The translations under genes were made by a program, and so were the position numbers. Shown one piece after another: positions 20,061-33,269 of a stretch of 64,000 bases of DNA (its first letter is position 1; every line of letters starts with the position of its first letter). Where the stretch lies: assembly GCA_012931725.1 (NCBI GenBank), contig CM022946.1, forward strand, positions 72,339,269-72,403,268. Direction: 5' to 3'. This DNA comes from Litsea cubeba (lineage: Eukaryota > Streptophyta > Magnoliopsida > Laurales > Lauraceae). The notes beneath the pieces were generated by a model that worked only from the letters and a program-made list of their open reading frames with translations, did no database searches and was not told the DNA's origin.

Positions 20061-21140
20061 GTCAAATTCAAACTTGCTAGACAAGAATGTGAAACTCAGA
20101 CTCAGTGGGGGACTCGGTTCCCTTTAAGTCAAGTTTATTTGGCCGAGTCTTGGACCGAGTCACATCAAGACCAAGAATCCTTAAAAATTGTGTACAACCG
20201 ATAGAAAACATCTTTAAAAGATAGAAAAATGGTAACCTATGAATCTAAAATTAAGACAAATGTTTTAAACAATAAGGACGAAGTTTAGTGGTATCAAGTG
20301 GATGCATTGGTGTTTTCACTAAGTTCAATGAATAGTACTCCAGTTATTGATCTGATTGTCCAAAAATCAATGCAAGAAAGACCCCACAGCATCCCACATC
20401 TTCTCACAACATTTGTGAAATGAAGTGTGTGCGTGTGAAAATTGTCCCTCTTCCATGGGTGTTTTTTGGGGGACTTGACTCGGACTCTGGCCGATTCTTA
20501 AAACCATGTTGCTGAAAGAATAGAAGAACTTACAAGAGAAGATATACCAATGATTCTTGAAAGAGAATAGACACTTTAGGATACAGGATCAACACAATAT
20601 AAGGGACTGAACTCTATAGAGCCGTATCAACACTGACAAAAGTCGTGATAAACAACTATAAGACCTTGAAGTGACAAAAGGTTGGTAGAATTTGGAAAAA
20701 TTAGATGGTAAATTGGAGGTTGGTTACTCTTCTGAGTATGGACATTTGAGATTGGGATCAAGTAAGGTTCGGATAAGTGTGGATACAAAAAGGATTAGAG
20801 GGAGCCAAAATTGACTGAAAATGGGTGGACATGGGACTGGTTTGGATGGATTTTGGGTAAGAATGGACTGCCAAAATTGAACAACCAAGTAGATTTCCTT
20901 TTTTTGGTCAGTAAATCAAGCATGGAACTGTTTTCTGTAATTTTAGGTTCAAACAGTACTCTAGTTTAGAGGGAGTTTTGGGAAATTGGGTTATGGTAGG
21001 TGAAGATTAGGGTTAGGAATGGGATCAACTTGGGTTTCAAATCAGGGCCATTTGAAGTAGTTTAGGGAAGTTTGGTCCCAAATTGAGGATGTACAGGGGC
21101 AGGAACAAAGTATTGAGATTCATTAGAGCCTGGTTCATGA
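20061..21140. other. Non-coding DNA with degenerate repeats
   Basis: No gene was found. The words GGACTCGG, GCCGAGTC and GACTTGACTCGG at 20100-20165 and 20470-20500 occur in both orientations and may be the ends of another small element, but no clear inverted termini could be set. Confidence 0.4.
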
Positions 21141-21404
21141 TTCAAAATAGTAGTATGTAGTGTAGTGGCCGCATTATCAGCCATGGCAGTTGAGGCCGCT
21201 ATGCCATTTTGAAAATAGCGGCGCTACAGTCTAAAACCCTAGTAGAGCCAAGCAATTTTAACTTAAAACACTATTTTTCCTATTTCTTCTCCTCAATAGC
21301 CTTTCCTAAAGTTGTGTTACCACAACTACTATATATCGCCCCCTACATAGCATTTTGGCCACTAACAGCTACACTAGCCGCAACTGTTATTTTGATCCTT
21401 GGTT
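21141..21404. mobile_element. MITE-like dispersed repeat, copy 2
   Basis: Homologous to 2898-3226. It has an internal palindrome GCCGCTAT...ATAGCGGC around 21197-21225 and outer ends ATTCAAAATAGTAG and, from the right on the minus strand, GATCAAAATAACAGTTGCGG. No coding sequence. Confidence 0.5.
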
Positions 21405-22252
21405 TGGTTTGGGCAAAGATAGGGGTCAGTGCTTGGTAGGATAAAGGATACTGAGATTGTGCATGGAATGTAATAGTGATTAATTTGTAGGATCATTTAG
21501 GGTATGATCTGCATAGGTCAAATGGTGCGCAGGCGGGGACTAGGTTTGGGATATGTTGGAAGAGCTTGATAGGAAAATGGGTTGACTTCAGGGGTAATAA
21601 GAATTGGGACAAAATGGTCTGTTGGCCCAATGAATCCATGGGCCAGCCCAGTTGGACTCTGGACTCAGCCATGGGACTGGCCTGCATGGCTGCATCACAA
21701 GTATGAGTTTAGCTCAAACAAATAACCAGATTGGAAACCCCCAAGCTTCAGATTACTTTTTGTCCTTTCACTGCTTTCATTATTCAATTTTTCTCAGGTT
21801 GTATAGATCAAAGAATAACTTTAGATAATGCACAGTTAATCCAATTTACACCCTCGAATGAGTTGATAACCCCGCAAGCTGTAATCTCATGAATGCTGCC
21901 ACATGAGTTTTTGGAAGGTATTGGAACTTGCTGTTGAAAAAAAAATCAGTTCTGCAACTGTTGCTTCACAAAATCTTTATGCCCATCGCTTTCAATGTGA
22001 GAGAAAAGCGGCCAACACAGTGATTAAAGATCAATGAAGCTTAAGATGTTTGACACCAAAGGAGAATTCATGCATATGAAATGACACTGAAGCTGGTGCT
22101 GCATCTCTAAGGGAAGAGTTTGAGGATCTACTATAACTCTTTCTGCAGGCCTATCATGGAAGAAGGGGATTCAACAAGTTATCAACTGGATCACACTCCT
22201 CAATCCAACTAGAAGCATGAAGACAAACTTTCATTATAAGAAAGTATTTTTA

Positions 22253-22526
22253 GGGCCTGTTTCTTTACTGGAATTTAGAGAAGTCTTGTCTGGAGAATTT
22301 CTGAATTCTCAGACAAGTGAAATTCTTAAATCCTCATTTGCACTTGAGCATCCAGAAATTCCAGCAAAAGCAAAGGGGTTGGAATTTCAAGAATTCCAAA
22401 GGTCATTTGAGACCTTTTAGGTGACTGGAATTTTGGAATTGTGGTGAAGAAACATGCCCATCACATCTCCAGGAATTCCCAAACACACTAAATTCTTGTC
22501 AGAAACTACACTAAAAGAACAGGCCC
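22253..22526. mobile_element. MITE candidate with GGGCCTGTT ends
   Basis: The left end GGGCCTGTTTCTTTA and the right end, on the minus strand, GGGCCTGTTCTTTTAG form inverted ends around 274 bp with many GGAATT / AATTCC words. No ORF of note. The end sequence resembles Tourist/PIF-Harbinger-type or hAT-type MITEs. A target duplication is not clear, so the superfamily is left open. Confidence 0.5.
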
Positions 22527-22619
22527 CATTGAGAGTGCAATTAGATTTCTCTTCTCCCAAGCTAATGAAGTCACAGATTCACATGCCAGATATCCAGTTT
22601 TGAAGAAGACACTTCTCAT

Positions 22620-22800
22620 TAGAGGTGTACAAAATTAACCGTGACCTGACCCGACCCGGTTACCCAACCTGTAGGTAAATGGGTGGGTCATGGTAGTAGA
22701 ATTTCGGTGTTCGACCTGACCCGACCCGATGATCGTCTGTACCGGGTAACGGGTCTCACAGGTCGGGTTACCGGGTGACCCGTGAACCCGGTAAAAAAAA
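22620..22800 (+). repeat. hAT left terminus and subterminal repeats
   Basis: Terminal TAGAGGTGTAC followed by about ten CCCGACC / CGGGTYA motifs in both orientations. These are the expected kind of transposase-binding repeats. The candidate target octamer to the left is CTTCTCAT (22612-22619); its partner was not found. Confidence 0.6.
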
Positions 22801-24680
22801 TGTAAAAACTAAAGATCTTGGTCTGTCTCAACTCTCAACTCTCAACTATGCTAAAAACCCTAGGCTAAAAACCCTCATCGCTCTCCGTCTCGGGCGACAG
22901 CAACTTCCGCCTCTCAGGTAAACCACCTTCTTCTTTCTCCCTTTGTGCCTCTCCTTTTATTTGATCATCCTTCTCTTATTCTTCTCTTATCTTCTCATTC
23001 TGTTTTCCTTTTTTTAATCTGTAATGCTTCTGTTTGGTACTTTGGTTTGTTTGTTTGTTTGTTTCTTTCTCTTTTTTTTTTTGTTTTCTTAAGCATAATG
23101 TTTGTTTGTAGCGATTCATCGATTTCTTGTAATCTGAATCAATAAGTCATGGCAGGAAAAGAAGGTTAGTTTGTTTAATCATTTCTTAATCGTAGAGATT
23201 TGCATGAGCTTAGAATTCGCTGATGTTTTGATCGATGCATGCATTTGGATCCGATTATGTTTTGATGGCTGTTGCTTTTCATTTTTCATGCTTTATTGGG
23301 TTTGAAATGATTTATAGTACTCTTTGATCTGATTATGTTATTTATCTTGTTTTAATGAGAACTGAACGATTGGCGCGGGGGGGGGGGGGTGAAAATTTAC
23401 AATTTACTAGCAAGTCATTGATTTGGAATCATAGATTGCCTATGTGCAGCAGGGAATCTCACTAATTGAAAAGCTTCGATTGTTGGATTTTTGTTTTCTT
23501 TAGTCGTTTGTGTTTCTGGCCAGCAATTGGGGAGTTAGGAACTTAGGAATTAGGATGATCTCAGGCGCATGGGGGGCATCTTTTGATGTGTGTTTCATGC
23601 ATGGTGGGCCATCATATAAATGGTCTGTGACTCTGTGCAGTTGATTTGGGGGTTTCTACTTGTACAAGCTGAAAAAGAACTAGGTGGGGGAGAACCATTG
23701 AGATGGGATTCAGCAAAATACAGGAACCTCTTTATATGTGGCTTCATTTGGTCTATACATATGGCATGATTGTGTTGCGATTTAATAGGGATGGTTTTTC
23801 AGATAATTTTGTGATTTTCTTATTGATTGAAATGCTAATGAGTATGATTGAATCACCCAAAAGACCAAAACATTAATTCATTACAATTTTTTTTATTAAC
23901 AAATCCCATTAAAGTTAACTGTTTTTCCATTGCAGTGTTGCTGAATACATGTGTATTCCATTCAATCTATGCATACTGCATAGTGAAATAATTTGATGCA
24001 ATCTCACTCTCAACCTTGTTTATTCACAAGTAACACAACCCTTTCCGGTGTGCATATGCTCATCTAAGCAATTTGCAAACACAGCATTGCAGGGTCCACC
24101 TGGGGCCATGTCAATTAATGGGGAACTGGGGATCAAAATTTGGTTGTGACCCACCTGTGTGTGTGAAATCTTATGTCCATATATGATCATCCTAAAGTAA
24201 TTGGAACATGTTACATAACACTAAAGTATTTTTGTTCTTACAAACTTTATCCTTAAACCTCTCTAATAATGATAGCAGGTCTTACCATTGCTTATATACT
24301 GGTTCCATAACTTTAAAGGTGGTTTCTTCGAAACAACATCCATTGGATATGATTTTTGAAATTAACATCATTTTTTTTATCTAAAAGGCCCAGTGGGTAG
24401 CATAGACTAACTACATGTCTATATTCAATCATTGGATGTTCTTACAGGTTCTTCCTCAAATGAAAATATTTCATGATAAACTGAAGATATCAGTCTGCAA
24501 CCAAAAGACTAGTTTGATTTTCAGTCTGCAAGCAAAATCATCCAACAGAGGCAATTGTAAGGTCAGTGATTCAAATTTCATTTTCCTTTGACATTCACAC
24601 TCATCATTTGCATAGCTTTCTTCTATTTCCTCTCTGTACATGCCTTCTTTCTATTATAATTTTTTCACAAAATTCTGTAG

Positions 24681-26872
24681 ATGTCTAAGCGAAAGGCTGC
24701 TGCTGTGGAAGAAGTGCCATCAATTGGTGATAGGGGTGTGGGTTCAAGCAATAGTTTTGATTCTATAGAAGAGATTGTAGGGGTAGGGGATTGTCAGGAA
24801 AGTTGAAATGAAGGTCTTACTTCCTCCACTATCAATAAACCTAAGAGGGGAAAAAAAGGGGAAAAAATCAATTGTGTGGACTTTCTTCACTGAATTACAG
24901 AGGAAAGAAGGGGAAGTAAAACGTGCCAAATGCAACTACTGTGCGGTTACATACCTGGTTGAAGGTGGTAAACATGGCACATCTAATATGAGACGCCATA
25001 TGAAAACCTGTAAGAATAGGCCATGACAAGAAGATCCTATGGACGATTATACTATCTCTTATGTTGGAGGGAATGAAGGGGATGTTCAGAATGAAATGAA
25101 GCTCCAAAATTATGATGCAAATTTAATTCGGCAGAAGTTGGTGGAATGGATAGTGTGCGATGAGATGTCATTTCATGTGGTTGAGAGTGCAAAGTTCAAA
25201 GATTTGATGAGAACTTGTGAACCGAGATTTCAAGTTCCATCTCGAATCACTATTGCTAGAGATGTGTTCAAGTTGTACTGTGCAGAGAAGGATAAATTGA
25301 AAGCATCTTTTAAAGGCAATGTTGGCAGAGTAAGTATCACCACCGATACGTGGACCTCTTCCAACAATGTAAATTACATGTGTGTTACGGCGCCTTTTAT
25401 TGATAGAAGTTGGGAGATGCATAAGAGAATCATTAGTTTTAGAGTCATTGAAGATCATAGAGGTGAGAGCATTGGGAAGCAACTTGAGCAAATGTTTAAG
25501 GATTGGGGCCTAGAGAAGATAATGTGCATCACTCTTGACAATGCTAGAGGAAATGATGTTGCTGTTGATTGGATAAAAAAAATATGGAACTAACCATGTG
25601 TTGGGTGGTGAACATATTCATGTTAGATGCTTCGCTCATGTATCGAATATTTTGGTAAAGTACGGTCTACAGAAGAGTGATCCATCCATTGAAAGGATTA
25701 GAATTGTAGTTAAGCATGTGATCGTCTCCTAAAAGACAGAAAATTTTTTTGGAGTGTGTGGAAGCTATTGGCATCCAGTGTTCCCAAGGTTTGCGCTGTG
25801 ATGTTCCAACACGTTGGAGTTCTACTTATTTGATGTTGAAGGCGGCTGAAAAGTACGAAAAGGCATTTGATCGTTTGTTTGATGTTGATGCAGGTTATAG
25901 AAGGGCTTTTGAGAGTAGTACTGTTATCAGCTCTCATGGATTTGATGATTGGGAGAAGGCTAGGAAATTAATTCCATTCCTTACGCCTTTTTTCACTGCT
26001 GCCTCGCTTCTATCTGGGACTTCATGTCACCATCAATCAATACTTCGGTCAATTTTGTAAAATTCGAAATCTATTGAGGAATGCCAACCAAAACCCGAAA
26101 AGTTTGGTAAATGACATTGCAACTGAAATGATGGTGAAATATGATGAGTACTTTGGAAACTTAAACAAAGTGAACTTGTTTGTGTACGTGCCATTGGTGC
26201 TTGATCCTAGGAGCAAATTAGAGGTTGTGAAAAAGGGATTGATGCAAGCTTTTACTGATGATGGGGTTGCTCAAGATTTGTATGGAAAGACTGAAGCCTT
26301 ATTAAGAAAAATGTTTAGAGTATTCAATAGCTTTAGGTGCGCCTTTGGTGACAAGTACATCTCGAGGTAATGCTCCCCGGTCTAGCGGCGAAGAGGCTGA
26401 TATCTTAGGTCTATTTGACATTGTTTGTGAGGGATCTGACGATCCAAATTCAGGTGCTGAGTCAGAATTGGATATGTATTTGGTAGAAGCCCGACATAAA
26501 CCAATAGTAGATTGGGATGTATTGACTTGGTGGAAAGTTAACGATGAAAGATATCCAATTCTTGCTTCGATGGCATGAGATTTATTTGGAATCCCAGCTT
26601 CAAGTGTTGCCTCAGAAAGTGCTTTCAGTACTGGAGGTCTTGTGATTACAAATCGTCGCAATTCTTTGCGACCAACAACTGCTGAAGCTTTACTTTGTAC
26701 ACAAAGTTGGTTGAATAATGTATCTACTATCGATGGCGAGGAGGTCATTGTTGATGACGATACAACTGAAATGATAGAGGCGGCGGCCATTGAGGGTACT
26801 GATCTTTCATTTTTTACTAACTACATTCGAATTAATTCAATGTTAGCCTTATTTGGGTTTTTTACTTACTAA
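24681..26872 (+). pseudogene. hAT transposase, broken
   Basis: The ATG at 24681 opens a frame (MSKRKAAAVEE) that fits the usual basic N-terminus. Then come a BED zinc finger (VWTFF, CNYC, HGTSNMRRHMKTC) near 24870-25020 and the catalytic core with ITTDTWTSSNN and ITLDNARGND at 25330-25560. After a frameshift in a poly-A run near 25575 come CDVPTRWSSTYLML and further core sequence. The C-terminal dimerisation region is at 26590-26730 (ASSVASESAFSTGGL, RRNSLRPTTAEALLCTQSWL). Stops or shifts occur near 24803, 25024, 25575, 25730, 26057 and 26340-26580. The domain order is complete, so this was once an autonomous hAT element. It cannot make an active protein now. Confidence 0.8.
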
Positions 26873-26879
26873 ATTTAAA

Positions 26880-27664
26880 TTTGATCTTTCTTTATTTTTG
26901 ACTCGGTGATCAAAGGTTCCACGGGCACAACAACAACAACATCATCAAGAGCAAGCACATTAGGATGAATGTTCCTATGTTTCATTTGTATATTTGTTTT
27001 TCTAATTAAATTGTAGTTTTTTTTATTGTTTTGAAAACTTCATGAAGTCTGTGACTGGTATTGTTGCAATGTTGTGAGTTGATGATATCAGTTGTGAGTT
27101 GTACTGGAACTTAATTCACCTTGTCGTGGAACCATGCATCTGAGATTTGATAATGGGCAGAGGATCCATGCACTTGTGGAAATTTATATACAAACTCCTT
27201 CTGCTACAATAGTTCCTTTTCCGTTGAGGGAAAAATATAGAAAGAAACTAATATGATAGCTTCTTCTGGATCGGGAATCTCTCATCTTCTCCTCACTAAG
27301 ATGATGACTGACATCATCCTTTCATGGTTAAATACTTAAATTTGTTTTATTTGTCTGTGCACATCAAATTTTATTTTTATGCTGAATCCAGACATATCAG
27401 TTTTTGCTGAAGGTAAGTTTTTAATTCAAAGCATTATTAAATCATCTCAAGGACCAAATGCGTGATTGTTAACTGGAGTAGCCCATATTCCAATTGGGCT
27501 TGGCAGGATCAATAAGGACTGAACAGACCCTTCAGGCCCACACAAGTTTTACAAGCCAATTTAATTGTGATCGACGTTGGGTGTTTTGAACTTTAATAAA
27601 GATTTAGACTCAGATTATATCCTGATTAAGAGAGAAACCAAATAAAAAAACTCCATGTGGATAG
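26880..27664. other. Non-coding DNA between hAT and copia
   Basis: Contains a short CAA repeat at about 26930-26955 and otherwise unrecognised AT-rich sequence. Part may be the decayed 3' flank of the hAT element. Confidence 0.45.
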
Positions 27665-29649
27665 TGAAAGAAACTGCGATTCAGATCTGAATTAGCGGAA
27701 GATATTCATGGCTAATTTGTAACATGACAGATTTTAAAAAATCTGATTTGGCCAGCATAAATCAGCCATATAGATCGCATGAGAACTCCATGAATTCATG
27801 ACCAACAAGTGTATAATTAAAGGAGAATGAAGAAGACTATTACCTCAAAGATTTGTAGTCTTCAAATCTCTGAAAAAATAGATCCAAAGGCCCGGACTCA
27901 GACTTTCAATTAGCAAACAAGTTGCTGGAATTTTCTGCACTAGTATTGCCTTTGATCTTCTTCTTTATCTCACTTCCAAATCTGATTGGCTAAGATGGTG
28001 GGATCTTAATCTAGGAATCAAGAAGTATTTCTCCAAGGAAAAATCTCATACCTTAAGCTCTCAACTATCAAGAAGAGAACCTCCAAAGGGCTGGGCGTGT
28101 GGCTCACCTAGTGTCTCACAAAGTGTTGGACGTCCTTGGTTTCTTTTATAGAAACTTTGGGATAGCTTTCCCACAAAGTCATCTCTTCTAATTCTTATTG
28201 ATGTCCAAGAAGGAAAGACTTATTTCCTTCAAGAAACACTCTAATTAGAAAAGGAAACCAAAAGGAACTTTCCATACAATTAGTAATCCTAGTTGTAGAA
28301 CACTTACTAATTTTAAGTTCCTAATCCAAAAAGGAAACCTTCTCATAAGAATACTAATCCAAAGAGGAGTCCAACTTTCCAAGTAGAGAGTCCTACTCAA
28401 AGTTGGAAACCTTACCCATGGAAATCTTATTATGGACGTCCCTTATGATAATGCACATCATGGCCCACATATAATTTATCTAGAGTTAAATTCATGTATA
28501 CCATCAAAGGCCTATTTAAATTTAAACTCAAAATTATTTTTCCACTAAAATAATTCAACCAAATGTTATCTAAACATTTTAGGAAACCATGCCAATCTTG
28601 GAAAGTGACTAGAGAAGGGACCAAAAGACATATTTGCCATTGGCTCCCAAAATGACCAAAATGTCCATGCTAAACCCATAGCAACATTAAGACCATTTTA
28701 ACCTTAACTCATTCCACTAAAGAGTTATGGTTGAACTCCAAGGATAAATATATAATATAATAAGCTTGTCATAAAATGACGGTTGTCTTCGACCTACTAA
28801 GTGTAATGACCTGAATGCCCCTCTATGTAACATCCATAATCGAGTCAGGTTATCATATGTACTATCAACCTTCCCGATTACAACTAAACCTTAGAACTTC
28901 ATATCCTTAACATAATCATCATTCGAATATCATTCTCTTGATCCAAGGAGCGACCCACAAGTTCAATATCCATATGGAACATCCATATACTAAGATCTTA
29001 GATTTTGATGATTAATCGGATAATTCTAAGGGGACGATTATTCCATCATCAGATGGCATAGATTCTATATTGCATCTGCACGTCCCAACTGATCAAGTCC
29101 GAGTACCCAAAACACAGAGCTGTTGACCCATGAAAAGAATCTCACCCATAGTGAATTAAAGCACAAGAACTTGACTTCGTCAGTTCATCCACAAATGCTC
29201 AAGATTAAGAGCACTGGTCACTCAGTAGCATGAGGTGACTTGATCTCTCTCTGTGATAGTACTATTTTAGAGATCACACCTACCATGGTCCTGTTCAATG
29301 CAATGCATATGCACTAATGAGATGAATCCGGGAAAGCCCTCCCATGACTTAGGTAAGTCACCCTGAATACAGGAGAGTCTCTCATTATAACTTATACCAA
29401 GATGAAGTGCCCAGCTCCATCTCTCAGTTATGAACAAATATGATGTTTTCAGTTGTCCATGAATTAGACCTATCTGTGTGTAGACACTACACACCTAATT
29501 CATTTACTAGAAACAATGGGCCTTACACAACCATACATATATACATGTTTACGCATAAAAGAGTCATTCCATTAAATAACCAGTAAATATCCAGTAACAA
29601 AAGATGAGAGTGCAGCTAGTGGGCTTTAGGGCATACACCAATCCCAACA
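27665..29649 (-). repeat. 3' LTR of copia element
   Basis: 1985 bp. On the minus strand it starts TGTTGGGATTGG and ends GCAGTTTCTTTCA. A TATA motif CTATAAAAG lies near 28145 on the minus strand. Its start and end match the solo LTR at 41967-44032. Confidence 0.8.
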
Positions 29650-29663
29650 AACTCCCACTTGCA
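29650..29663 (-). promoter_or_regulatory. Polypurine tract of copia element
   Basis: GTGCAAGTGGGAGTT on the minus strand directly precedes the LTR start TGTTGGG. It begins right after the pol stop codon. Confidence 0.65.
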
Positions 29664-30768
29664 CTAAAGATCACTACTTCCTAACCTAACACCCATAGAC
29701 TCAACATGAGAAGTGAAGACTTTCTCAGTAAGAGTCTTAGTGAATGGGTCAGCTAAGTTATTTGCTGAAGCAATATGCTCCACCACTATCTCTCCGTCCT
29801 GAATGACTTCCCGGATCAAGTGGTACTTTCTCTGAATGTGCTTGCCTTTCCTGTGATTCCTGGGCTCTTTGCACTGTGCTACAGCACCAGTGTTATCGCA
29901 GTACATGACAATCGGTTCATGCACTGCAGGAACAACTCCCAATCCCAACAGGAATTTTCTGAGCCATACCGCTTCCTTCGCAGCTTTCGATACTGCCACA
30001 TACTCTGCTTCCATGGTAGAATCAACTATACAGGATTGCTTGACACTTCTCCATGATATAGCCCCTCCTGACATAGTAAAGACGTACCCTGAGGTAGACT
30101 TTCTGGCATCACTATCAGATTGGAAATCAGAGTCTGTATACGCCAATGGCGTTAGATCATCTGCTCGAAAGGTCAGCAAATAATCTTTCATTCTCCGAAG
30201 ATACTTGAATATATGCTTAACTGCTGTCCAATGCATAGGTCCAGGGTTTGACTGATATCTGCTAACCATGCCAACGGCAAAGCAAATATCTGGTCTAGTA
30301 CATAACATAGCATACATGAGGCTTCCAACAGCGGATGCATATGGAACTCTCCTCATGGTCTCTATCTCTTCAGATGTCTTTGGACATTGATCTCGAGACA
30401 GTGGTACTCCATGTCTAGAAGGTAGGAGGCCCTTCTTGGAGTCATGCATGTTAAACTTGACCAATATCTTCTCAATATATGAAGATTGGGATAGGGCTAG
30501 CATCTTATTCTTGCGATCAAGCAAAAGCTTGATCCCTAAGATATAGCTGGCTTCACCCAGATCCTTCATCTGAAATTGAGAGGATAACCAAACCTTTGTG
30601 GATGACAATAAACCTACATCATTTCCTATGAGTAATATGTCATCTAAATACAGAACCAAAAATGCAACTGCTTTCCCATTTCCTTTCTTATACGAACATG
30701 GTTCATCAATGTTTTGATCAAAGCCAAAGGATTTGACTGCCTGATTAAACTTGATGTTCCATGCTCTA
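29664..30768 (-). pseudogene. Copia pol: RT C-terminal half and RNase H
   Basis: The frame is open on the minus strand from the nested LTR at 30768 to the TAG at 29664. It starts inside the reverse transcriptase with the catalytic YLDDILLIGND block near 30650. It continues through the RT thumb (YILGIKLLLDRKN, VGSLMYAMLCTRPDICFAVG) to RNase H, whose active-site acidic residues are seen in YTDSDF, STMEAEYVA and YCDNTGA, and ends with ADPFTKTLTEK. RT and RNase H copy the element RNA into DNA inside the particle. This half is uninterrupted, about 368 codons, which implies recent activity before the LTR insertion split it. Confidence 0.9.
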
Positions 30769-32376
30769 TGTCACGCCCCGAAACCGGGACCTGCAGCGAA
30801 CCGATCTCGGGGTGCGAAATTTTGGGATAATTTGAAACTTTTTGTTATAGTTCCCAAGATCCGCGTGAATGAGGATAATCACAATCCAACACAATCAGAG
30901 TATATTTTTCGCGGAAGCTACACATGGTGTTACGACCCGGAATCCGTGGCCATCGGGTTCCGTGTCGCACGCAACCAATGTCATAAAGCCATCTCATAAT
31001 AAGACTGGCACAAGCCATGAATCACAACACACTGAGCTGGTAGTAACAAATCTATTATTTCCCGCATATTCAGATTACAATTAACAAATGTCTTAGTTGC
31101 AAACCCAAAAGAAAAAGGCTGATAAAGCCATACAAAAATATCCAACTAAACAGAAATACTACCCCAACATTTCAATACGAACTCTGGTGCCAAACTTGAC
31201 ATCTAGATGATATCAACGGGCAGCCTCTCACGTCAGACCGGCGGTCCCACCGCCTCCTCTGATCAAACACCTAAAAACCTAAAGAGCGGAATCTGGCACC
31301 AAACAAATAAGGGTCAGACACGATGGTCTGGCAAGCGAATAAACAAGTAATATGAAACAAAAGAACATATATAAAACCTGATGAAATCATCGTAAAATCG
31401 GATAAATGGTCTAAACAATAATGACAATAAAACATGCTAAAACGGTCGAAAGTCCGAACATAAATATCGAGACAAATAAACGAACAGTCTCTAAAGCATA
31501 AATATCTCGAAAAGATAACCACCTAAGCGAAGCATTTAATAATTGGAAGTACATTTAAAACTGAACAGTAGAAACAATACGATGAAGGTCGATATCGTAA
31601 ACATTAAACAAATCAAAGCATAAAAAGCATAGCCGACAAGAATCATAAACTAAAGTAATATGCAGATAAAACCTAGGCGGCCACAAATAGCTAAATCCTC
31701 CTATTACCGAAGTGATAAGAGCAGACAGAGCGTAGCCACTGAACGTGGTACTACAAATGGGATCAGAACCGTAGCCATACAAATGGGACCGGCAGATCAA
31801 AAGTATCAGAACCGTAGCCATACAAATGGGACCGGCAGATAATTACCGTTGCCATGGTCGGTACAGACAGAATCCAAGCTGCAGCTGGCGGACGAATTAA
31901 AGATCCCAAGCCGGGTGATCAGCCCGACAAGGTGACCTAAGCCTAGTGGTGCCTTTAGTTTTCAAACTCAAACCGATACAAATCTAACATAATACTAATC
32001 CCCTTTAGCTCAGGGGCTCACACCACATAGCTCTGGCCCCGTCTTGCCTCGGGGTTTTGTTTTCGGAATCATAGCCTCTTTGGCTCATGGGCTCGCACCA
32101 CATAGCTCTGGCCCCGTCTTGCCTCGAGGTTTTTATTTTCAAATACTAGTCTTATCAAAACAATAGTCTCATCGAAGAAATCCCGAATGTGACAAACATA
32201 CTCCAATCTCTTTTCAAATCGAATCGGAGAAAGCATACGAATGTCTATGGTAAACCGTTCAAATACGCATCAAGGTGATTTGTATAAAATCATACGGTCA
32301 ATCCTTTCGAACGTGGAAAACCACATGATTTTATAACAAATCATCGATGCTATTTAGATTAGTTCACCAAAGAAAA

Positions 32377-32408
32377 CAAATACAAATACAAATACAAATA
32401 CAAATACA
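32377..32408. repeat. ACAAAT microsatellite
   Basis: About five ACAAAT units in the solo LTR; the homologous place in the other LTR (about 47015-47040) is shorter. Confidence 0.7.
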
Positions 32409-32659
32409 TTTTTCTGACTTGAAATGGAATGGACAGTGGAGAATGACTTAATGCCTTGCCAAGGAACCATCTCAATGCACATTTAACCTTTAAACATTAA
32501 TTAATAAAAAGTGCGTTTGATGCCAATGAAAATCCATAATATTTAAATGATAAAGTGCGCATTAAGACTCGAACGGTTCCCGGGTAATTTCACATACACT
32601 CGTTCTCACATCATTCCCATTTCACAAATTTCCAAGTAATACAAGTAGTCCAAAATCTC

Positions 32660-33240
32660 TTAAAAACAGGCCCATAGCTGGCCTTAATCCGAGTCCAAAA
32701 TAATCCTTAATAACAATCCAAAAACCAACCTTAACCCAGCCCACAGAACAAGTTTTAAAACGGTCCAAAACAAATCCTTGAATGGTCCAAGGAACAAGTT
32801 TTAAAACAAGCCCAAACTAAACCTTTAATGGCCCACAAAAATGAGTTATGAAGCAACCCAAAACTGACCATGAAATAGGCCCACCAACAGGTTTTAAAAC
32901 AGCCCCAAAACCAAACTTGAATGGCCCACAAACAAACTTTAAAAACAGCCCAAGACTAACCTGAACCAGGCCCACAAAACAGATTTTAAACACAGCCCAA
33001 ACTAACCTGAACAGGCCCACAAAGCAGTCTTAAAAACAGCCCAAAACCAAACTTGAATGGCCCACCAAACTGATTTTTAAAACAACCCAAAACTGAACCT
33101 TAACCAAGCCCACGAAACCAGTTTTAAATCAGTCCAATATCAGGCCCAAAGACGACCCAATATCAGATTTGAAATGGCTCAAAAGCTGATTTGAATCAGG
33201 CCCAAGGAAGTCCCAACAATCCGGCCCACAAAACAATCCA
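32660..33240. repeat. Degenerate GGGCC...TTTTAAAA array in the LTR
   Basis: Fifteen or so imperfect 35-50-bp units with GGCCCA, CAAAC and TTTTAAAA words. The counterpart in the other LTR lies at about 46170-46760 in the opposite orientation. Confidence 0.7.
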
Positions 33241-33269
33241 AACTAGGGCCCAAACCAGCCCCAGGCTGA

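Larger units (their letters stand above)
22620..26960 (+). mobile_element. hAT transposon, right end not found
   Basis: The left terminus TAGAGGTGTACAAAATTAACC has the T/CAGRGGTGT start typical of hAT elements. It is followed by a dense cluster of CCCGACCCG / CGGGT subterminal motifs (22645-22795). A hAT transposase pseudogene follows at 24681-26872. About 1.9 kb of non-coding 5' region, perhaps with introns, lies between. No matching right inverted repeat was found before the copia LTR at 27665, so the 3' end is lost or too decayed, and the stated right limit is only where recognisable sequence stops. Confidence 0.7.

Noticed and set aside
20085..20505. Possible MITE with ACTCGG ends
   Set aside because: The end-like words occur in both orientations, but no colinear inverted termini or target duplication could be set.
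29775..30183. Plus-strand ORFs opposite copia RNase H
   Set aside because: Shadows of the minus-strand RNase H coding sequence.
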